Below are positions 26,824-35,912 of a stretch of 64,000 bases of DNA, one piece after another (position 1 is the stretch's first letter; each line of letters starts with the position of its first letter). The stretch is from Nonomuraea sp. NEAU-A123 (lineage in GTDB: Bacteria > Actinomycetota > Actinomycetes > Streptosporangiales > Streptosporangiaceae), in the NCBI RefSeq assembly GCF_018603905.1, contig NZ_JAHFZZ010000003.1, forward strand, positions 764,259-828,258, in the 5' to 3' direction. The position numbers and the translations under genes were made by a program. The notes under the pieces are model-generated. The model made no database searches and was not told where the DNA came from. It saw only the letters and a list, made by a program, of their open reading frames with translations.

Positions 26824-27486
26824 TCACCGCCCCTTGCCCGTGAAGGAGCACTGCTCGCCCGTTCCCAGGAGCCTCTTGACGAACCCCCAGGGCGGGCCGT
26901 TGTCGATGAGGCAAGCCTGGTCGACGCTCATGGCCACGCCGGGCAGTTCACTCGCGGCCTGGGCCACGGCCGAAGAGTCCGCACCCGCCCTGATCCTGGC
27001 GCGGAAGGACTCGGGCATGTCCGTGGGAGTTGTCGCCTTCAGGAGTTCGGGGTTGTCCTCGTACTGGCGACGGAAGTTCTCCCAGGCCTGCTGCCGGCCC
27101 TCAAACCGGACGCTCTCCACCTCAGGCCAGGCCTCCAGCGCCTGCTGGAGATTCTTCCGTTCTGTCGTGGTGATCTCGCCGCCCGCGCAGCTCGCAAAGG
27201 AGTCGCCGGCCTTGCAGAGGAAGACCGCGACCTCGGGCCCTTCAGCCGACACCGCGCCGCTCAGTGACATGGCGACGATGTTCTCCTGCGGCTCCAAGAA
27301 GGAGGTGGCGAGGCCTGCGACTGCGAGGGCCGTCACGGCGACGGTCAGGGTGGCGGCGGCGACCCTGACCAGGCCGCCTCCGGAGCTGCGGCGGGGCCGC
27401 GGGGCTGGCAACGGACGGTCATCGTCCCCGACAATCTCCGCGCGAGCCGCCATGGCGTCGCGGAGCCGCTCTTCAATGCTGTTCAT
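26824..27486 (-). CDS. membrane protein with FtsX-like extracellular domain (putative ECF partner)
   Basis: The 220-aa protein has a short cytoplasmic N-terminus (about 1-38), one transmembrane helix (about 40-62, VRVAAATLTVAVTALAVAGL) and an extracellular domain. Two copies of a fold like the FtsX extracellular domain are suggested (VAVFLCKAGDS...LQQALEAWPEVESVRFEGRQQAWENF, and PESFRARIRAGADSSAVAQA). The polytopic FtsX permease part is missing. Its gene begins with an ATGA overlap after the SigE-family sigma gene, the position usual for an anti-sigma factor, but the short cytoplasmic part shows no zinc motif. Role inferred as sigma-factor-linked sensor. Confidence 0.7.
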   Translation of the reverse strand: MNSIEERLRDAMAARAEIVGDDDRPLPAPRPRRSSGGGLVRVAAATLTVAVTALAVAGLATSFLEPQENIVAMSLSGAVSAEGPEVAVFLCKAGDSFASCAGGEITTTERKNLQQALEAWPEVESVRFEGRQQAWENFRRQYEDNPELLKATTPTDMPESFRARIRAGADSSAVAQAASELPGVAMSVDQACLIDNGPPWGFVKRLLGTGEQCSFTGKGR

Positions 27487-28010
27487 GCGTTGTCTTCCAG
27501 TTCGCGAAGGAGCCGGGCCAGGGCTCGGGCGGTCATGGACCTGACGGTGCTCTGCCTGACGCGCATGGCCTCGGCGATCTCAGCGTCGGACAGGTCGAGG
27601 TAGTGGCGCATCACCAGGGCCTCCCGCTGGCGCCGGGGCAGGCGGGCCAGTGCGCGCAGCACCTCCCGCCGCGACTCCCCGATCAGCGCGGCGGTCTCCG
27701 CCGAGTCGGCCAGGCCGGCGACCGGCTCGACCCGCCGCAGCGCGACCGCCCGGCGGCGAAGGACCGACCGGGAACCATTGAGCACGCACGTCCTGACATA
27801 AGCAATCGTCGTGACCCCCGGCCGCCACATGCTATGAAGCCGAGCGAACACGTCCTGCACCACGTCTTCAGCAGTCTCTTGGTCGCCGACGAGCAGCACC
27901 GCGAACCGCACAAGACTGAGCCGATGCTGGCGATAGAAGGCGACCAGCTCAGCATCAGGGGATGCGACTGGCGGAGCCGACTTCGCCAGCCGCAAAATTT
28001 CACTATCCAT
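27483..28010 (-). CDS. SigE-family ECF RNA polymerase sigma factor
   Basis: The 175-aa protein has sigma region 2 (about 25-90, FYRQHRLSLVRFAVLLVGDQETAEDVVQDVFARLH) and region 4 (about 115-170, LPRRQREALVMRHYLDLSDAEIAEAMRVRQSTVRSM). This is the actinobacterial SigE-type family, also called ECF41/SigE-like SACE. It is cotranscribed with the membrane protein at 26824-27486 (ATGA overlap), which may control its activity. Confidence 0.92.
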   Translation of the reverse strand: MDSEILRLAKSAPPVASPDAELVAFYRQHRLSLVRFAVLLVGDQETAEDVVQDVFARLHSMWRPGVTTIAYVRTCVLNGSRSVLRRRAVALRRVEPVAGLADSAETAALIGESRREVLRALARLPRRQREALVMRHYLDLSDAEIAEAMRVRQSTVRSMTARALARLLRELEDNA

Positions 28011-28107
28011 GGTCTATAAACGCGCACCCCTACCGATCCGCTGCTCCTCCACCCCGAAATAACCCGGAGAAAGATTCGTCCGCCCCTGCCGAGTCGTCTC
28101 CGCCCCC

Positions 28108-28290
28108 AGTACGTTCACCCTCGCCGTCCGCCAGCGCGATCACCGCGAAGCGTTCGGGCAGGTGATCCGCATCATCGTCGCCGCCCCAGTTCGACGCGGG
28201 GCCGCTACCGCAAGGGCAACACCGGCCGCCCCGCGTCGGCACCCAGCCCATGCCCGTCCCCGACGACCTGTCCGCCGTGCTTCCGCGGAG
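28108..28290 (+). pseudogene. DUF3703-like remnant with frameshifts
   Basis: Three stretches in successive frames resemble the C-terminal half of DUF3703 proteins: TLAVRQRDHREAFGQVIRII (from about 28115), RYRKGNTGRP (about 28205) and MPVPDDLSAVL (28250). In intact members these are contiguous. The frame changes and the missing N-terminus mark a decayed gene. The rest of the 28011-28445 interval between the sigma gene and lanB shows nothing else. Confidence 0.6.
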
Positions 28291-28445
28291 CATGACGAAG
28301 ACGACCTCGCCGCTTTGTCTGACTCCCCCTGTGTGTGGTGATCGTCTTGCGGGACAGAACGGGGCACGTGCGACACTCGGGATGGCGGCCCTGCCGAGCC
28401 GTCCCGGACGCCGCCGTCAGCCTGCTGGACGTGGGAGGCATCAGG

Positions 28446-31400
28446 GTGAATGCGCAGCGTTCGCAGCCGTACCGGCACCTTGACGCGGCACTGATCCGCG
28501 CCACCGCGCACCCGGGCGAACCGGATCTCCCCCCATGGCCCGAACAGGACGGCGAGGCCGGCGCCGAACGGTGGCGCGAGTGGCTCGCCCAGGTCTGGGC
28601 GCGAGATTCCGTGGCGGCGGCCGTCTCCATGGCCAGCCCTGCCCTGGCGTCCCAGATCGAGGCAGTGTGCACAGGCCGCCGCCCCCGCGCCGGCCGCCTC
28701 CGGCGCATGGCGCTGTCACTGGCCCGGTACCTGGTACGGATGCGCGCCCGCGCCACGCCTTTCGGGACATTCGCCGGCGTGACCCCACTCCGTTTCAACA
28801 CAACACAGACAGGCCGGACCGCCGTCCCGCACCCTGGCGCGACGTTGGCGAGCGACGTTCCGCACACTGGCGCGGCGCTGATGGGCTGGACCGGCGTCCC
28901 GCGAACGAGGACGACGGCGGACGGTGTGTGGCTGGCTGCGGTGATCGCCCGGCTGGAATCGGGCCCGGAGCTGCGGCGTCGCCTGCCTGTTGTGGTGAAC
29001 GATCTCGCGTTCGTACGCGGGGAGCGGCTGGTGGTGCCCTGGCAGCCGCACGCCGGCGACCCGGCTCGCAGCGAGCTGTCGGAGGTGTCGGTGCGGCACG
29101 GCCCGGCAGTCCGGACGGTCATGGACCTGGCCCAGGGGCCCATTCAGATCGGGGAGTTGATCGACGGGCTGGCCGCCGCGTTCCCCGGTGCCAGGGTTCC
29201 GGCGATCGAGGTGATGGTCGCGGAGCTGGTCACGTGCGGGGCGCTGATCACCAGCCTGCGTCCCCCCTCGACCAGCCCCGACGGGCTCGCGTATGTACTG
29301 GACCGGCTGGGAGACGTGGCGGCGGACGCGTTCGGTGAGGTCACCCCGCTGGTCCGGGAGCTGCGCGCGATCCACGAGGGGCTGCGAGCGGCCGACCACG
29401 CGACCGGCGAGGCCGCCGTGCGGGCCAGGCGAGCGGTCGCCGATCGGATGCGAGCCGCGCTGCCGGTCGAGGTCGTCCAGCCACTCAAGGTGGACCTGCG
29501 ACTGGACGGCACCGTGGTACTGCCGCCGGAGGTGGCGGCCGAGGCCGAGTCCGCCGCCGGGGCGCTCCTGAGGCTGACGCCGCATCCGGCAGGGCACCCG
29601 GCCTGGCGGGAGTACCACGTCAGGTTCCTGGACCGGTACGGAGCCGGCGCTGTCGTCCCGGTCGAGCAGCTCGTCGACGACACGGCGGGGCTCGGGTTCC
29701 CCGCGCACTACGGGGAGCCACGGCAGCCGGCCGAGCCCCTGTCGCGCAGGGATCAGCGGCTGCTGGCGCTGGCGCAGCAGGCGGCCCTGGACGGTGCGCG
29801 GGAGATCGTACTGGACGACGCCACGATCGAGAGCCTGGCCGCGGACGGTATGGACGACGCCGCGATCGAGAACCGCGCGCGACCGCTCCCGTACATGGAA
29901 CTGGTGGCCGAGGTGTGCGCATCCACCGCCGGCGCGCTGGCCACCGGCGCCTTCAGCATGACGGTGCTCGCCGTCGACGGCACGGCGGCCTGCCTGAGCG
30001 GCCGGTTCGTCGACATGCTGCCGGATGGGGATCGGCGGCGGATGGCCGGTTTGTACGATCGGCTGCCGGTTTCGGTGGACGGTGCCGTGCCGGTGCAGTT
30101 GTCGTTCCCGGCCCGGAACGCCCGTACCCAGGAAGTCGCCCGCACCCCACTCCTGCTGCCGGAGCTGATCACTTTGGCCGAGCACCGCGCCGACTCGCCC
30201 GGGCGGATCCCCTGGCGGGATCTGGCGGTCACCGCGGACAACGACCGGATGTACCTGCTGTCGCGGTCCCGGCGGCAGGTGGTGGAGCCGGTGCTGACCA
30301 GTGCGGTCGCCCGGCGGGCCATGCCGCCGATCGCGCGCCTGCTGTTCGAGATCCCGCGTGCTCGGGGCGCCGTGGTGTCGCCGTTCTCCTGGGGAGCGGC
30401 GGCGTGCCTGCCGTTCCTGCCGCGGGTCCGCTACGGCCGCAGCGTGCTCGCTCCCGCGCGGTGGCGCATCCCCGCTGAAGCCCTGCCCGGGCCGGACACC
30501 GCGTGGCCGGATTGGGCGCGGGCCATGACAGACCTGCGTGCCCGCCTGCGGCTGCCCACCACTGTGTCCGTGGGTACGGAGGACCGCCGCCTGCGGCTGG
30601 ATCTGGACGAGCCCATGAGCCTGGCGCTGCTGCGCGCCCACCTGGACGGCGCCGGTGAGGCCGCCGTCGTGTCGGAGGCGGCGGGACCCGCCGACCACGG
30701 CTGGTTCGGCCGCCGCGCGCACGAGATCGTCATCTCACTGGCCGCCACCACGCAGGCCGCCCGCGCACCCGCCGCCGTGACCGTACCGGGGCCGCTGTCG
30801 CTGGTCAGGCGTGAGGACGGGATCCTGCCGGGAGCGCTGCACCTGGTCGGGTGCGAGGACGGGGTCCTGCCGGGGGCGCGCGTTCTGTTCGCCAAGCTGT
30901 ACGGGCATCCCGGCGTGGTCGACACGATCCTCACCAAGCACCTGCCCGAGCTGCTGGAGACCTGGGACGAGCCGCCGATGTGGTGGTTCGTGCGCTACCG
31001 CGACCCTCGCCCGCACCTGCGGTTGCGCCTGCATCTCGCCGGCCGCCACGACTACGGTCCGGCCGCCGCCCGGGTCGGGGCGTGGGCCGCCGACCTGCGC
31101 GGCCGTGGCCTCGTCGGGGACCTGGTCCTGGACACGTACCACCCGGAGACCGCACGGTACGGATCGGGAGAGGTGCTGGCCGCCGCGGAGGCCGCCTTCG
31201 CTGCTGACTCCGCCGCCGTGGTCGCCCAGCTCGCGGCCCTGTCCGCGGCTCGCCAGGTACACCCGCACGCGCTCACCGCCGCGAGCCTGGTCGATCTCAC
31301 GGCCGCCCTGGCGAAAGACCAGGCAGCGGGGGCGCGCTGGCAGATCGAGCATCCCCCGAGCGGGCCCGCTCCCGCGAACGACCGCGCGGTCGTCCGCCAG

Positions 31401-31730
31401 GCGGTCGGCTTGGCGGACCTGAGTGAGGACCGGGCGGCGTTACGGGCCATCCAAGGCGGCCCGCGGATCGTCGCCGCATGGCAGGACCGGCGGCGAGCCA
31501 TGGCCGCCTATATGGACCGGCTCGCCGCCGACGCCCCACACCTGAGCGAATCAGCGGTGGTGGAGTCCTTCATGCACATGCACCACTTACGGGCGCTCGG
31601 GATCGACCGCGACGTCGAACGCAGGTGCCGCAAGCTGGCCCGCGCCATCGCGCTGTCCTTCGCCGCTCGCCACGATGCCGCCCCCTACGACGGCGCACCG
31701 GGCGACGCCGCACCGGGCGACGACGCCTGA
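28446..31730 (+). CDS. full-length class I lantibiotic dehydratase (LanB)
   Basis: The protein (about 1,094 aa from GTG 28446, which has GGGAGG 9 bp upstream; an in-frame GTG 28335 also exists) has both parts of a full LanB. The N-terminal glutamylation domain covers about 30-700 (LARYLVRMRARATPFGTFAGV, FAFS-like segments). The C-terminal elimination domain covers about 800-1070 (LYGHPGVVDTIL, WWFVRYRDPRPHLRLRLHL, GDLVLDTYHPETARYG, SFMHMHHLRALGIDRDVERR). LanB dehydrates Ser/Thr of a RiPP precursor using glutamyl-tRNA. No lanC is found, and the only precursor nearby is in the opposite-strand operon. A short internal duplication (DGILPGALHLVG/DGVLPGARVLF) is visible. Confidence 0.9.
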   Translation: MNAQRSQPYRHLDAALIRATAHPGEPDLPPWPEQDGEAGAERWREWLAQVWARDSVAAAVSMASPALASQIEAVCTGRRPRAGRLRRMALSLARYLVRMRARATPFGTFAGVTPLRFNTTQTGRTAVPHPGATLASDVPHTGAALMGWTGVPRTRTTADGVWLAAVIARLESGPELRRRLPVVVNDLAFVRGERLVVPWQPHAGDPARSELSEVSVRHGPAVRTVMDLAQGPIQIGELIDGLAAAFPGARVPAIEVMVAELVTCGALITSLRPPSTSPDGLAYVLDRLGDVAADAFGEVTPLVRELRAIHEGLRAADHATGEAAVRARRAVADRMRAALPVEVVQPLKVDLRLDGTVVLPPEVAAEAESAAGALLRLTPHPAGHPAWREYHVRFLDRYGAGAVVPVEQLVDDTAGLGFPAHYGEPRQPAEPLSRRDQRLLALAQQAALDGAREIVLDDATIESLAADGMDDAAIENRARPLPYMELVAEVCASTAGALATGAFSMTVLAVDGTAACLSGRFVDMLPDGDRRRMAGLYDRLPVSVDGAVPVQLSFPARNARTQEVARTPLLLPELITLAEHRADSPGRIPWRDLAVTADNDRMYLLSRSRRQVVEPVLTSAVARRAMPPIARLLFEIPRARGAVVSPFSWGAAACLPFLPRVRYGRSVLAPARWRIPAEALPGPDTAWPDWARAMTDLRARLRLPTTVSVGTEDRRLRLDLDEPMSLALLRAHLDGAGEAAVVSEAAGPADHGWFGRRAHEIVISLAATTQAARAPAAVTVPGPLSLVRREDGILPGALHLVGCEDGVLPGARVLFAKLYGHPGVVDTILTKHLPELLETWDEPPMWWFVRYRDPRPHLRLRLHLAGRHDYGPAAARVGAWAADLRGRGLVGDLVLDTYHPETARYGSGEVLAAAEAAFAADSAAVVAQLAALSAARQVHPHALTAASLVDLTAALAKDQAAGARWQIEHPPSGPAPANDRAVVRQAVGLADLSEDRAALRAIQGGPRIVAAWQDRRRAMAAYMDRLAADAPHLSESAVVESFMHMHHLRALGIDRDVERRCRKLARAIALSFAARHDAAPYDGAPGDAAPGDDA

Positions 31731-31769
31731 CGGGTTCTGTCTGATCGCCTGGTGCGGTGGTAGGTATGG

Positions 31770-32564
31770 ATGGTGGCGCCTTTCTTTCGGACCAACAGCC
31801 GCGAATTCGACTTTCCGCCGTTCGCCGGGCTGCCGCCGATTCGCTACGTCCTGGCCGCGGCACCACGATCCGGCAGCAATATGCTCGTCCGCACGCTCTG
31901 GCACACCGGGCGGGCCGGTTTCGCCGACGGATATCTCACGGACACCCACGTCCTCGACTACTTCGAGCGCTGGGGATTCGACACCGCCGATCCGGCCGGC
32001 TTGGTGAAAGGCTATATCGCCAAATTAATGACCTGCCGGACCAGCCCGAACGGAGTTTTCGGCATCAAGGTACACGGCGAGCACCTACAGGGACTCGAAG
32101 TCGACCTGGACGAACTCCTCATGTCGCCCCGCTACATCTGGCTGCGGCGCAGGGACCGGCTCCGGCAGGCCATCTCGTACGTCCTGGCGAGACAGACCGG
32201 CATCTGGATCGTGGACGGAATCTATCTGTCCACCAGCCGGGCACTCTCCGAGCCCCAGTATGACTACGCCGAGATCCGCCGCCACCTGCAACACCTCGAC
32301 GGCGAGACGAGGGTATGGCAGCAGTATTTCGACCGCCACGAACTCGTCCCGCACATCATCTTCTACGAGGACATGCTCGCCGACTATCCGGAAACCGTCC
32401 TCGGCTGCCTGCGATACCTGGGCGTCGACCCGCCCGACTCCCTGCCGGAACCCGGTATCAAACGCCAGTCGGGCGAGATCACCGAACGGTGGCTGGACAT
32501 GTTCGAGCGGGACAGCGCCCGGTACGGCGACGGCGCGGCAATCGTCAAGGAATCGTTGAGCTGA
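31770..32564 (+). CDS. Stf0-type sulfotransferase
   Basis: The 264-aa protein has the PAPS-binding P-loop YVLAAAPRSGSNMLVRTLW (residues about 30-48), GVFGIKVHGEHL, the 3'-phosphate loop region SPRYIWLRRRDRLRQAISYV, and a C-terminal part with IIFYEDMLADYPETV. This is the trehalose 2-sulfotransferase (Stf0) pattern. It begins 39 bp after lanB on the same strand and its last 20 bp overlap the tail of the convergent DUF5825 gene. The context suggests sulfation of a peptide product. Stf0 relatives normally sulfate sugars, so this is inference. Confidence 0.88.
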   Translation: MVAPFFRTNSREFDFPPFAGLPPIRYVLAAAPRSGSNMLVRTLWHTGRAGFADGYLTDTHVLDYFERWGFDTADPAGLVKGYIAKLMTCRTSPNGVFGIKVHGEHLQGLEVDLDELLMSPRYIWLRRRDRLRQAISYVLARQTGIWIVDGIYLSTSRALSEPQYDYAEIRRHLQHLDGETRVWQQYFDRHELVPHIIFYEDMLADYPETVLGCLRYLGVDPPDSLPEPGIKRQSGEITERWLDMFERDSARYGDGAAIVKESLS

Positions 32565-33192
32565 GCGGCCAGCGCCTTATCCGGTACGGCGTCCACCACA
32601 CGAACCCGCCCACCTGATGCAGCAGGTCCGCCCGCAGGTAGCGCTCCGTCACCGCCGGCGAGAGGGTCGTCGCCCGCACGCCGCGCAGCAGCGGCGCGAT
32701 CGCCTCCTCGCGGTGCGGATTGCGAATGACCAGGCGCTTGAACGAGCCCGTCCGGCGGTCGCGGATCTCGATGAAGCCGGGACCGAGCCGGTAGCCGCAC
32801 TTCGCGATGTGGAAGGAGTCCCGCCACTCGGCCGCGATGCCGTCCCCGGCGGAGCCCGCGTACACGGCCGCCGGCGGGTGGAGGTGGCTGAGCGGCCGCC
32901 AGCCCGCCGGATCGGCCGGCATGCGGACGGTCCAGTCGACCGCGATGCCGTGGCTGGTCAGCTCACGGATGACGGTGAGAGCGGCCACCGCCGCGGCGCC
33001 GTCCGCGTCGTCCAGGTCGACCGTGTCGTCCAGTTGGGCGAGCTGGACGCCGTCTTCGGCCACCCGCGACACGGTCGCGACGGGGTCACCGGTGACGTCC
33101 ACGCGGCCCGCGTACATGCCCGGGACCCGCATGGCCGCCGGGTCGCGGTCCTTCCACAGCGTCAGTGGGACGCACGCCAGTGGCTCGCTCAT
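32545..33192 (-). CDS. DUF5825-like RiPP accessory protein
   Basis: The 215-aa soluble protein contains DPVATVSRVAEDGVQLAQLDDTVDL, LTSHGIAVDWTVRMP and, near the end, IRDRRTGSFKRLVIRNP with LRADLLHQVGGFVWWTPYRIRRW. The family (DUF5825) is known to me as a partner of RiPP-maturation radical SAM C-methyltransferase genes. It starts with an ATGA overlap after that gene here. Function unknown; a substrate-binding or accessory role is likely. Confidence 0.75.
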   Translation of the reverse strand: MSEPLACVPLTLWKDRDPAAMRVPGMYAGRVDVTGDPVATVSRVAEDGVQLAQLDDTVDLDDADGAAAVAALTVIRELTSHGIAVDWTVRMPADPAGWRPLSHLHPPAAVYAGSAGDGIAAEWRDSFHIAKCGYRLGPGFIEIRDRRTGSFKRLVIRNPHREEAIAPLLRGVRATTLSPAVTERYLRADLLHQVGGFVWWTPYRIRRWPLSSTIP

Positions 33193-35123
33193 CGCGGCAT
33201 CCCTACTGGAACCGCCATGGCCGCGAGCGCCGGTACGAGCGGCTCGCCGCGGCTGAGATTCTCGCCGTCGAGCCGCATCAGGTCCTGGTTGGCGACGGCC
33301 GGCGCGACGTGGACCGCCTGACCCGCGTCACAGAAGATCAGCCCGAGCGCGCGCCAGCGGGCGAGCAGCGCGTCGATCAGGTCCTCGGTCACGCCGTCGT
33401 GCCGGGCCGCGGCTTTGCGCGTGAGCCCCGCCGGGCTGTGCGGCGTGTCGAGCAGGCGGAACACCGTCACCTCCAGCGGTTCGGTGAGGTCGAGCAGGTG
33501 CCAGGAGAAGCCCGGCCGGGTGTCGACGAGGACGATGTGGTCGCCCAGGTCGCAGTGGGTCAGGCGGCTCCGCGAGTAGGCGTCCTTCCAGTCGGCGACG
33601 GCCCCGCGCAGGCGGTCGAGGCAGCCCGCGTCGATGCCGCGGCGCGGCGAGTCGAAGACGTAGACGAGGTCGGCGAGCTCGGATTCGGGCAGGTCGTAGA
33701 TGTGCCGGTACTGCGCGGCCGGATGGAGCTCACCGAAACCCAGCTCGGGCCGGTCGAAGTACGGGCTGAAGCGCTCGACCTTGATCCGGGTGGCGTTCGA
33801 CGGCGGCATCAGGTGATGCAGGGCGGGCACCTGGTCGATCACGCTGTCGTAGTCGGCCTCGGACTCGCCAGGGAAGCCGTAGAGGTAGTTCCAGTTCAGG
33901 TTGATGCCGACGGTCTCCGAGTCGCGCAGCAGCCGGACGTTCAGGCAGCCGCTCACGCCCTTGTCCATCAAGGTGAGCACCCGGCTGCTGAGGTTCTCCA
34001 CCCCCGGCTGCACGTAGTCGATCCCGGCCGCGCGCAGGGTCTCCAACTGGTCCCGGCGCAGGTTCGACTTGATCTCGTAGCCGATCCGCAGGTCGTAGCC
34101 GGATTCCTGGAGGCGCGGGGCCATCGAGGACAGGTAGGTCATGTCGAGGATGTTGTCGGTCACCCACACGTCGAGGACCCGATGCCGTTCGACGAGGGTG
34201 AGGATCTCGTCGACGAACCGGCCGGGGTCCTTGCTGCGGAACTGCATGAGCGAGCCGTTCAGCCCGCAGAACGTACAGTGGTGCTTCTCGCCCCACCAGC
34301 AGCCGCGCGAGCCCTCCACGGTGAGCCGCGGTTCCACCCAGGTGCCCGCGACGGACCTCGCGTGCTGGTCGAAGTAGTCCCCGAAGTCGGGCGGGACCAG
34401 CGCTTCCGGCGGCAGCGGCCGGGCTTCCACCGGGTTCGTGACGGACTCGCCGTGCGGCCCGCGCCAGCACAGACCGGCGATCCCGCTGACATCCCCGCCG
34501 GCTCCGCTGCCGGCGCGGATCGCGCTTAGCAGTTGCGGGAAGACCAGCTCGCCCTCGCCGCGCACGATGAAATCGACGTACGGGAAGTTCCGGTGCATCG
34601 CCGCGCCCTGCGGTCCTTCGCAGTTCGGGCCGCCGAATACCGTGACGGCGTCCGGCGCCCGCTTCTTGACCTCGCGGGCCGCCGCGAGGGCTGCGGCGTT
34701 CTGGGCGAAGGTGGCGGTGAACCCGACCACGTCCGGCTTCATGGCCGTGATCCGGTCGGCGGTCTCCTCGATGAACAGCGGCGCGAGCTCGTGGAGTTCC
34801 GTCGCCTTGGCGAGCATCCGCTCCGGCACGCTGCCGCCGAGGAACTCGGCGTACTCCGCCACCTTCCACCGGGGCCGTTCGTTCAGCGCCGCCGAGAAGA
34901 TCCACTCGCTGTGGCCGGAGAAGTAGGAGCTCACGAAGGTGTCGTACTCCTCGAACGTGAAACCGACATGGGCGTGCACCCAGTCGATGTAGTCGAGGTT
35001 GGCGTGTATGACATCGACGTCGTCATCGGGGAACACGTCGAGGACCCGGCGCTTGAGCACGCCGAGCGAGAGCGACGGTGCGTCGATCGACGACCACGGC
35101 ATGTCCACCAACACGATGTGCAT
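33189..35123 (-). CDS. RiPP-maturation B12-dependent radical SAM enzyme (C-methyltransferase type)
   Basis: The 644-aa enzyme has an N-terminal cobalamin-binding domain (about 1-200; DVVGFTATFAQN, TVFGGPNCEGPQ) and a radical SAM core. The cluster motif is Cys275-x7-Cys283-x2-Cys286 (RGCWWGEKHHCTFCG), wider than the usual Cx3Cx2C but typical of the RiPP-maturation family TIGR03975. TDNILDM, LRIGYEIKSNLRRDQL and NLNWNYLYGFPGE follow. A C-terminal about 130-aa winged-helix-like region (TRKAAARHDGVTEDLIDALLARW) may bind the leader. It should methylate an unactivated carbon of the precursor encoded at 39057-39215. Confidence 0.9.
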   Translation of the reverse strand: MHIVLVDMPWSSIDAPSLSLGVLKRRVLDVFPDDDVDVIHANLDYIDWVHAHVGFTFEEYDTFVSSYFSGHSEWIFSAALNERPRWKVAEYAEFLGGSVPERMLAKATELHELAPLFIEETADRITAMKPDVVGFTATFAQNAAALAAAREVKKRAPDAVTVFGGPNCEGPQGAAMHRNFPYVDFIVRGEGELVFPQLLSAIRAGSGAGGDVSGIAGLCWRGPHGESVTNPVEARPLPPEALVPPDFGDYFDQHARSVAGTWVEPRLTVEGSRGCWWGEKHHCTFCGLNGSLMQFRSKDPGRFVDEILTLVERHRVLDVWVTDNILDMTYLSSMAPRLQESGYDLRIGYEIKSNLRRDQLETLRAAGIDYVQPGVENLSSRVLTLMDKGVSGCLNVRLLRDSETVGINLNWNYLYGFPGESEADYDSVIDQVPALHHLMPPSNATRIKVERFSPYFDRPELGFGELHPAAQYRHIYDLPESELADLVYVFDSPRRGIDAGCLDRLRGAVADWKDAYSRSRLTHCDLGDHIVLVDTRPGFSWHLLDLTEPLEVTVFRLLDTPHSPAGLTRKAAARHDGVTEDLIDALLARWRALGLIFCDAGQAVHVAPAVANQDLMRLDGENLSRGEPLVPALAAMAVPVGMPR

Positions 35124-35156
35124 GGGTCTTGCCCCTCATCTTCAGGTCGTACCGGG

Positions 35157-35912
35157 TCACCACAGGCCACGCCGGGACAGCGCGCGCCGCGCCGCGTCGC
35201 TCTCGGCCGTCGGGATGGCCGCGAACGCCGCGGCCACGCGCTCGGACACCACGCCGCGGGTGACGCCGGCGGGCGTGGCGAAGTACGCGTACGGTACGGC
35301 GCCGTCGCCCGCCGCGGCCTCGCCCCAGGAAGCGAGGGCGGCCGGCGCGTACCGGCGGAGGGCGGCATGACCGCGATCCGTCTCGACGATCCCCTCGCTC
35401 TCGATGACGAACGACAGCGGCTGCTCGCAGGCCAGCGCCGTGAACAGGGCGATCATCAGCTCGTGGTCCACGGTCTCCCGCAGGATCGCGGCGACGGGCC
35501 GCGGCTCGGCCAGATCGCGCAGGAACGACGCGAACGCCTCCTCCACCGACACCCCGACCCCCGAGTACGGAATCAGCCGGAACCTGGCGAAACACGGCGA
35601 CCCGAGGAAGCCGTCGAGCAACTCCGCCTCGCCGACGCCGACCGCCGCGAACAGCGACACGCTGCGCGGGAACGTGGAGGCGAGGCTGCCGCCGGTGCCG
35701 AGCCGCCAGATGTTCGAGCGGAACCGGCGCGCCGCGGCGTCGAGCTCGTCGAGGTCGATCGTCTCCAGGCACTCCAGCTCACCGGCGTCCACGGCCACAG
35801 CCGCGGCGCCTTCGGTGGCGAGGCGCTCCCGCAGCCGTCCGTCGAGCAGCAGCCGCATGATCAGGTCGGCGAGCTGCTCACCGTCGAGGGACCGCACGAC
35901 CGGGGTGCTCAC
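35157..35912 (-). CDS. unknown RiPP-cluster protein, putative MNIO partner
   Basis: The 251-aa protein starts at GTG 35912, overlapping the MNIO stop (GTGA). The N-terminal about 45 residues (LADLIMRLLLDGRLRERLATEGAAAVAVDAGELECLETIDLDEL) look like the helical leader-type motif seen in nitrile-hydratase-like and Franean-type RiPP precursors. The rest has a W/F-rich centre (RFRSNIWRLGTGGSLASTFP) and helical C-terminus. MNIO enzymes usually work with a partner that presents the precursor; position and size fit that role. I do not recognise the family. Confidence 0.6.
   Translation of the reverse strand: MSTPVVRSLDGEQLADLIMRLLLDGRLRERLATEGAAAVAVDAGELECLETIDLDELDAAARRFRSNIWRLGTGGSLASTFPRSVSLFAAVGVGEAELLDGFLGSPCFARFRLIPYSGVGVSVEEAFASFLRDLAEPRPVAAILRETVDHELMIALFTALACEQPLSFVIESEGIVETDRGHAALRRYAPAALASWGEAAAGDGAVPYAYFATPAGVTRGVVSERVAAAFAAIPTAESDAARRALSRRGLW

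Noticed and set aside
28250..28483. candidate LanA precursor with two Cys (LCLTPPVCGD)
   Set aside because: No ribosome site, overlaps the lanB start, and the first part (MPVPDDLSAVL) matches the end of the DUF3703 remnant.
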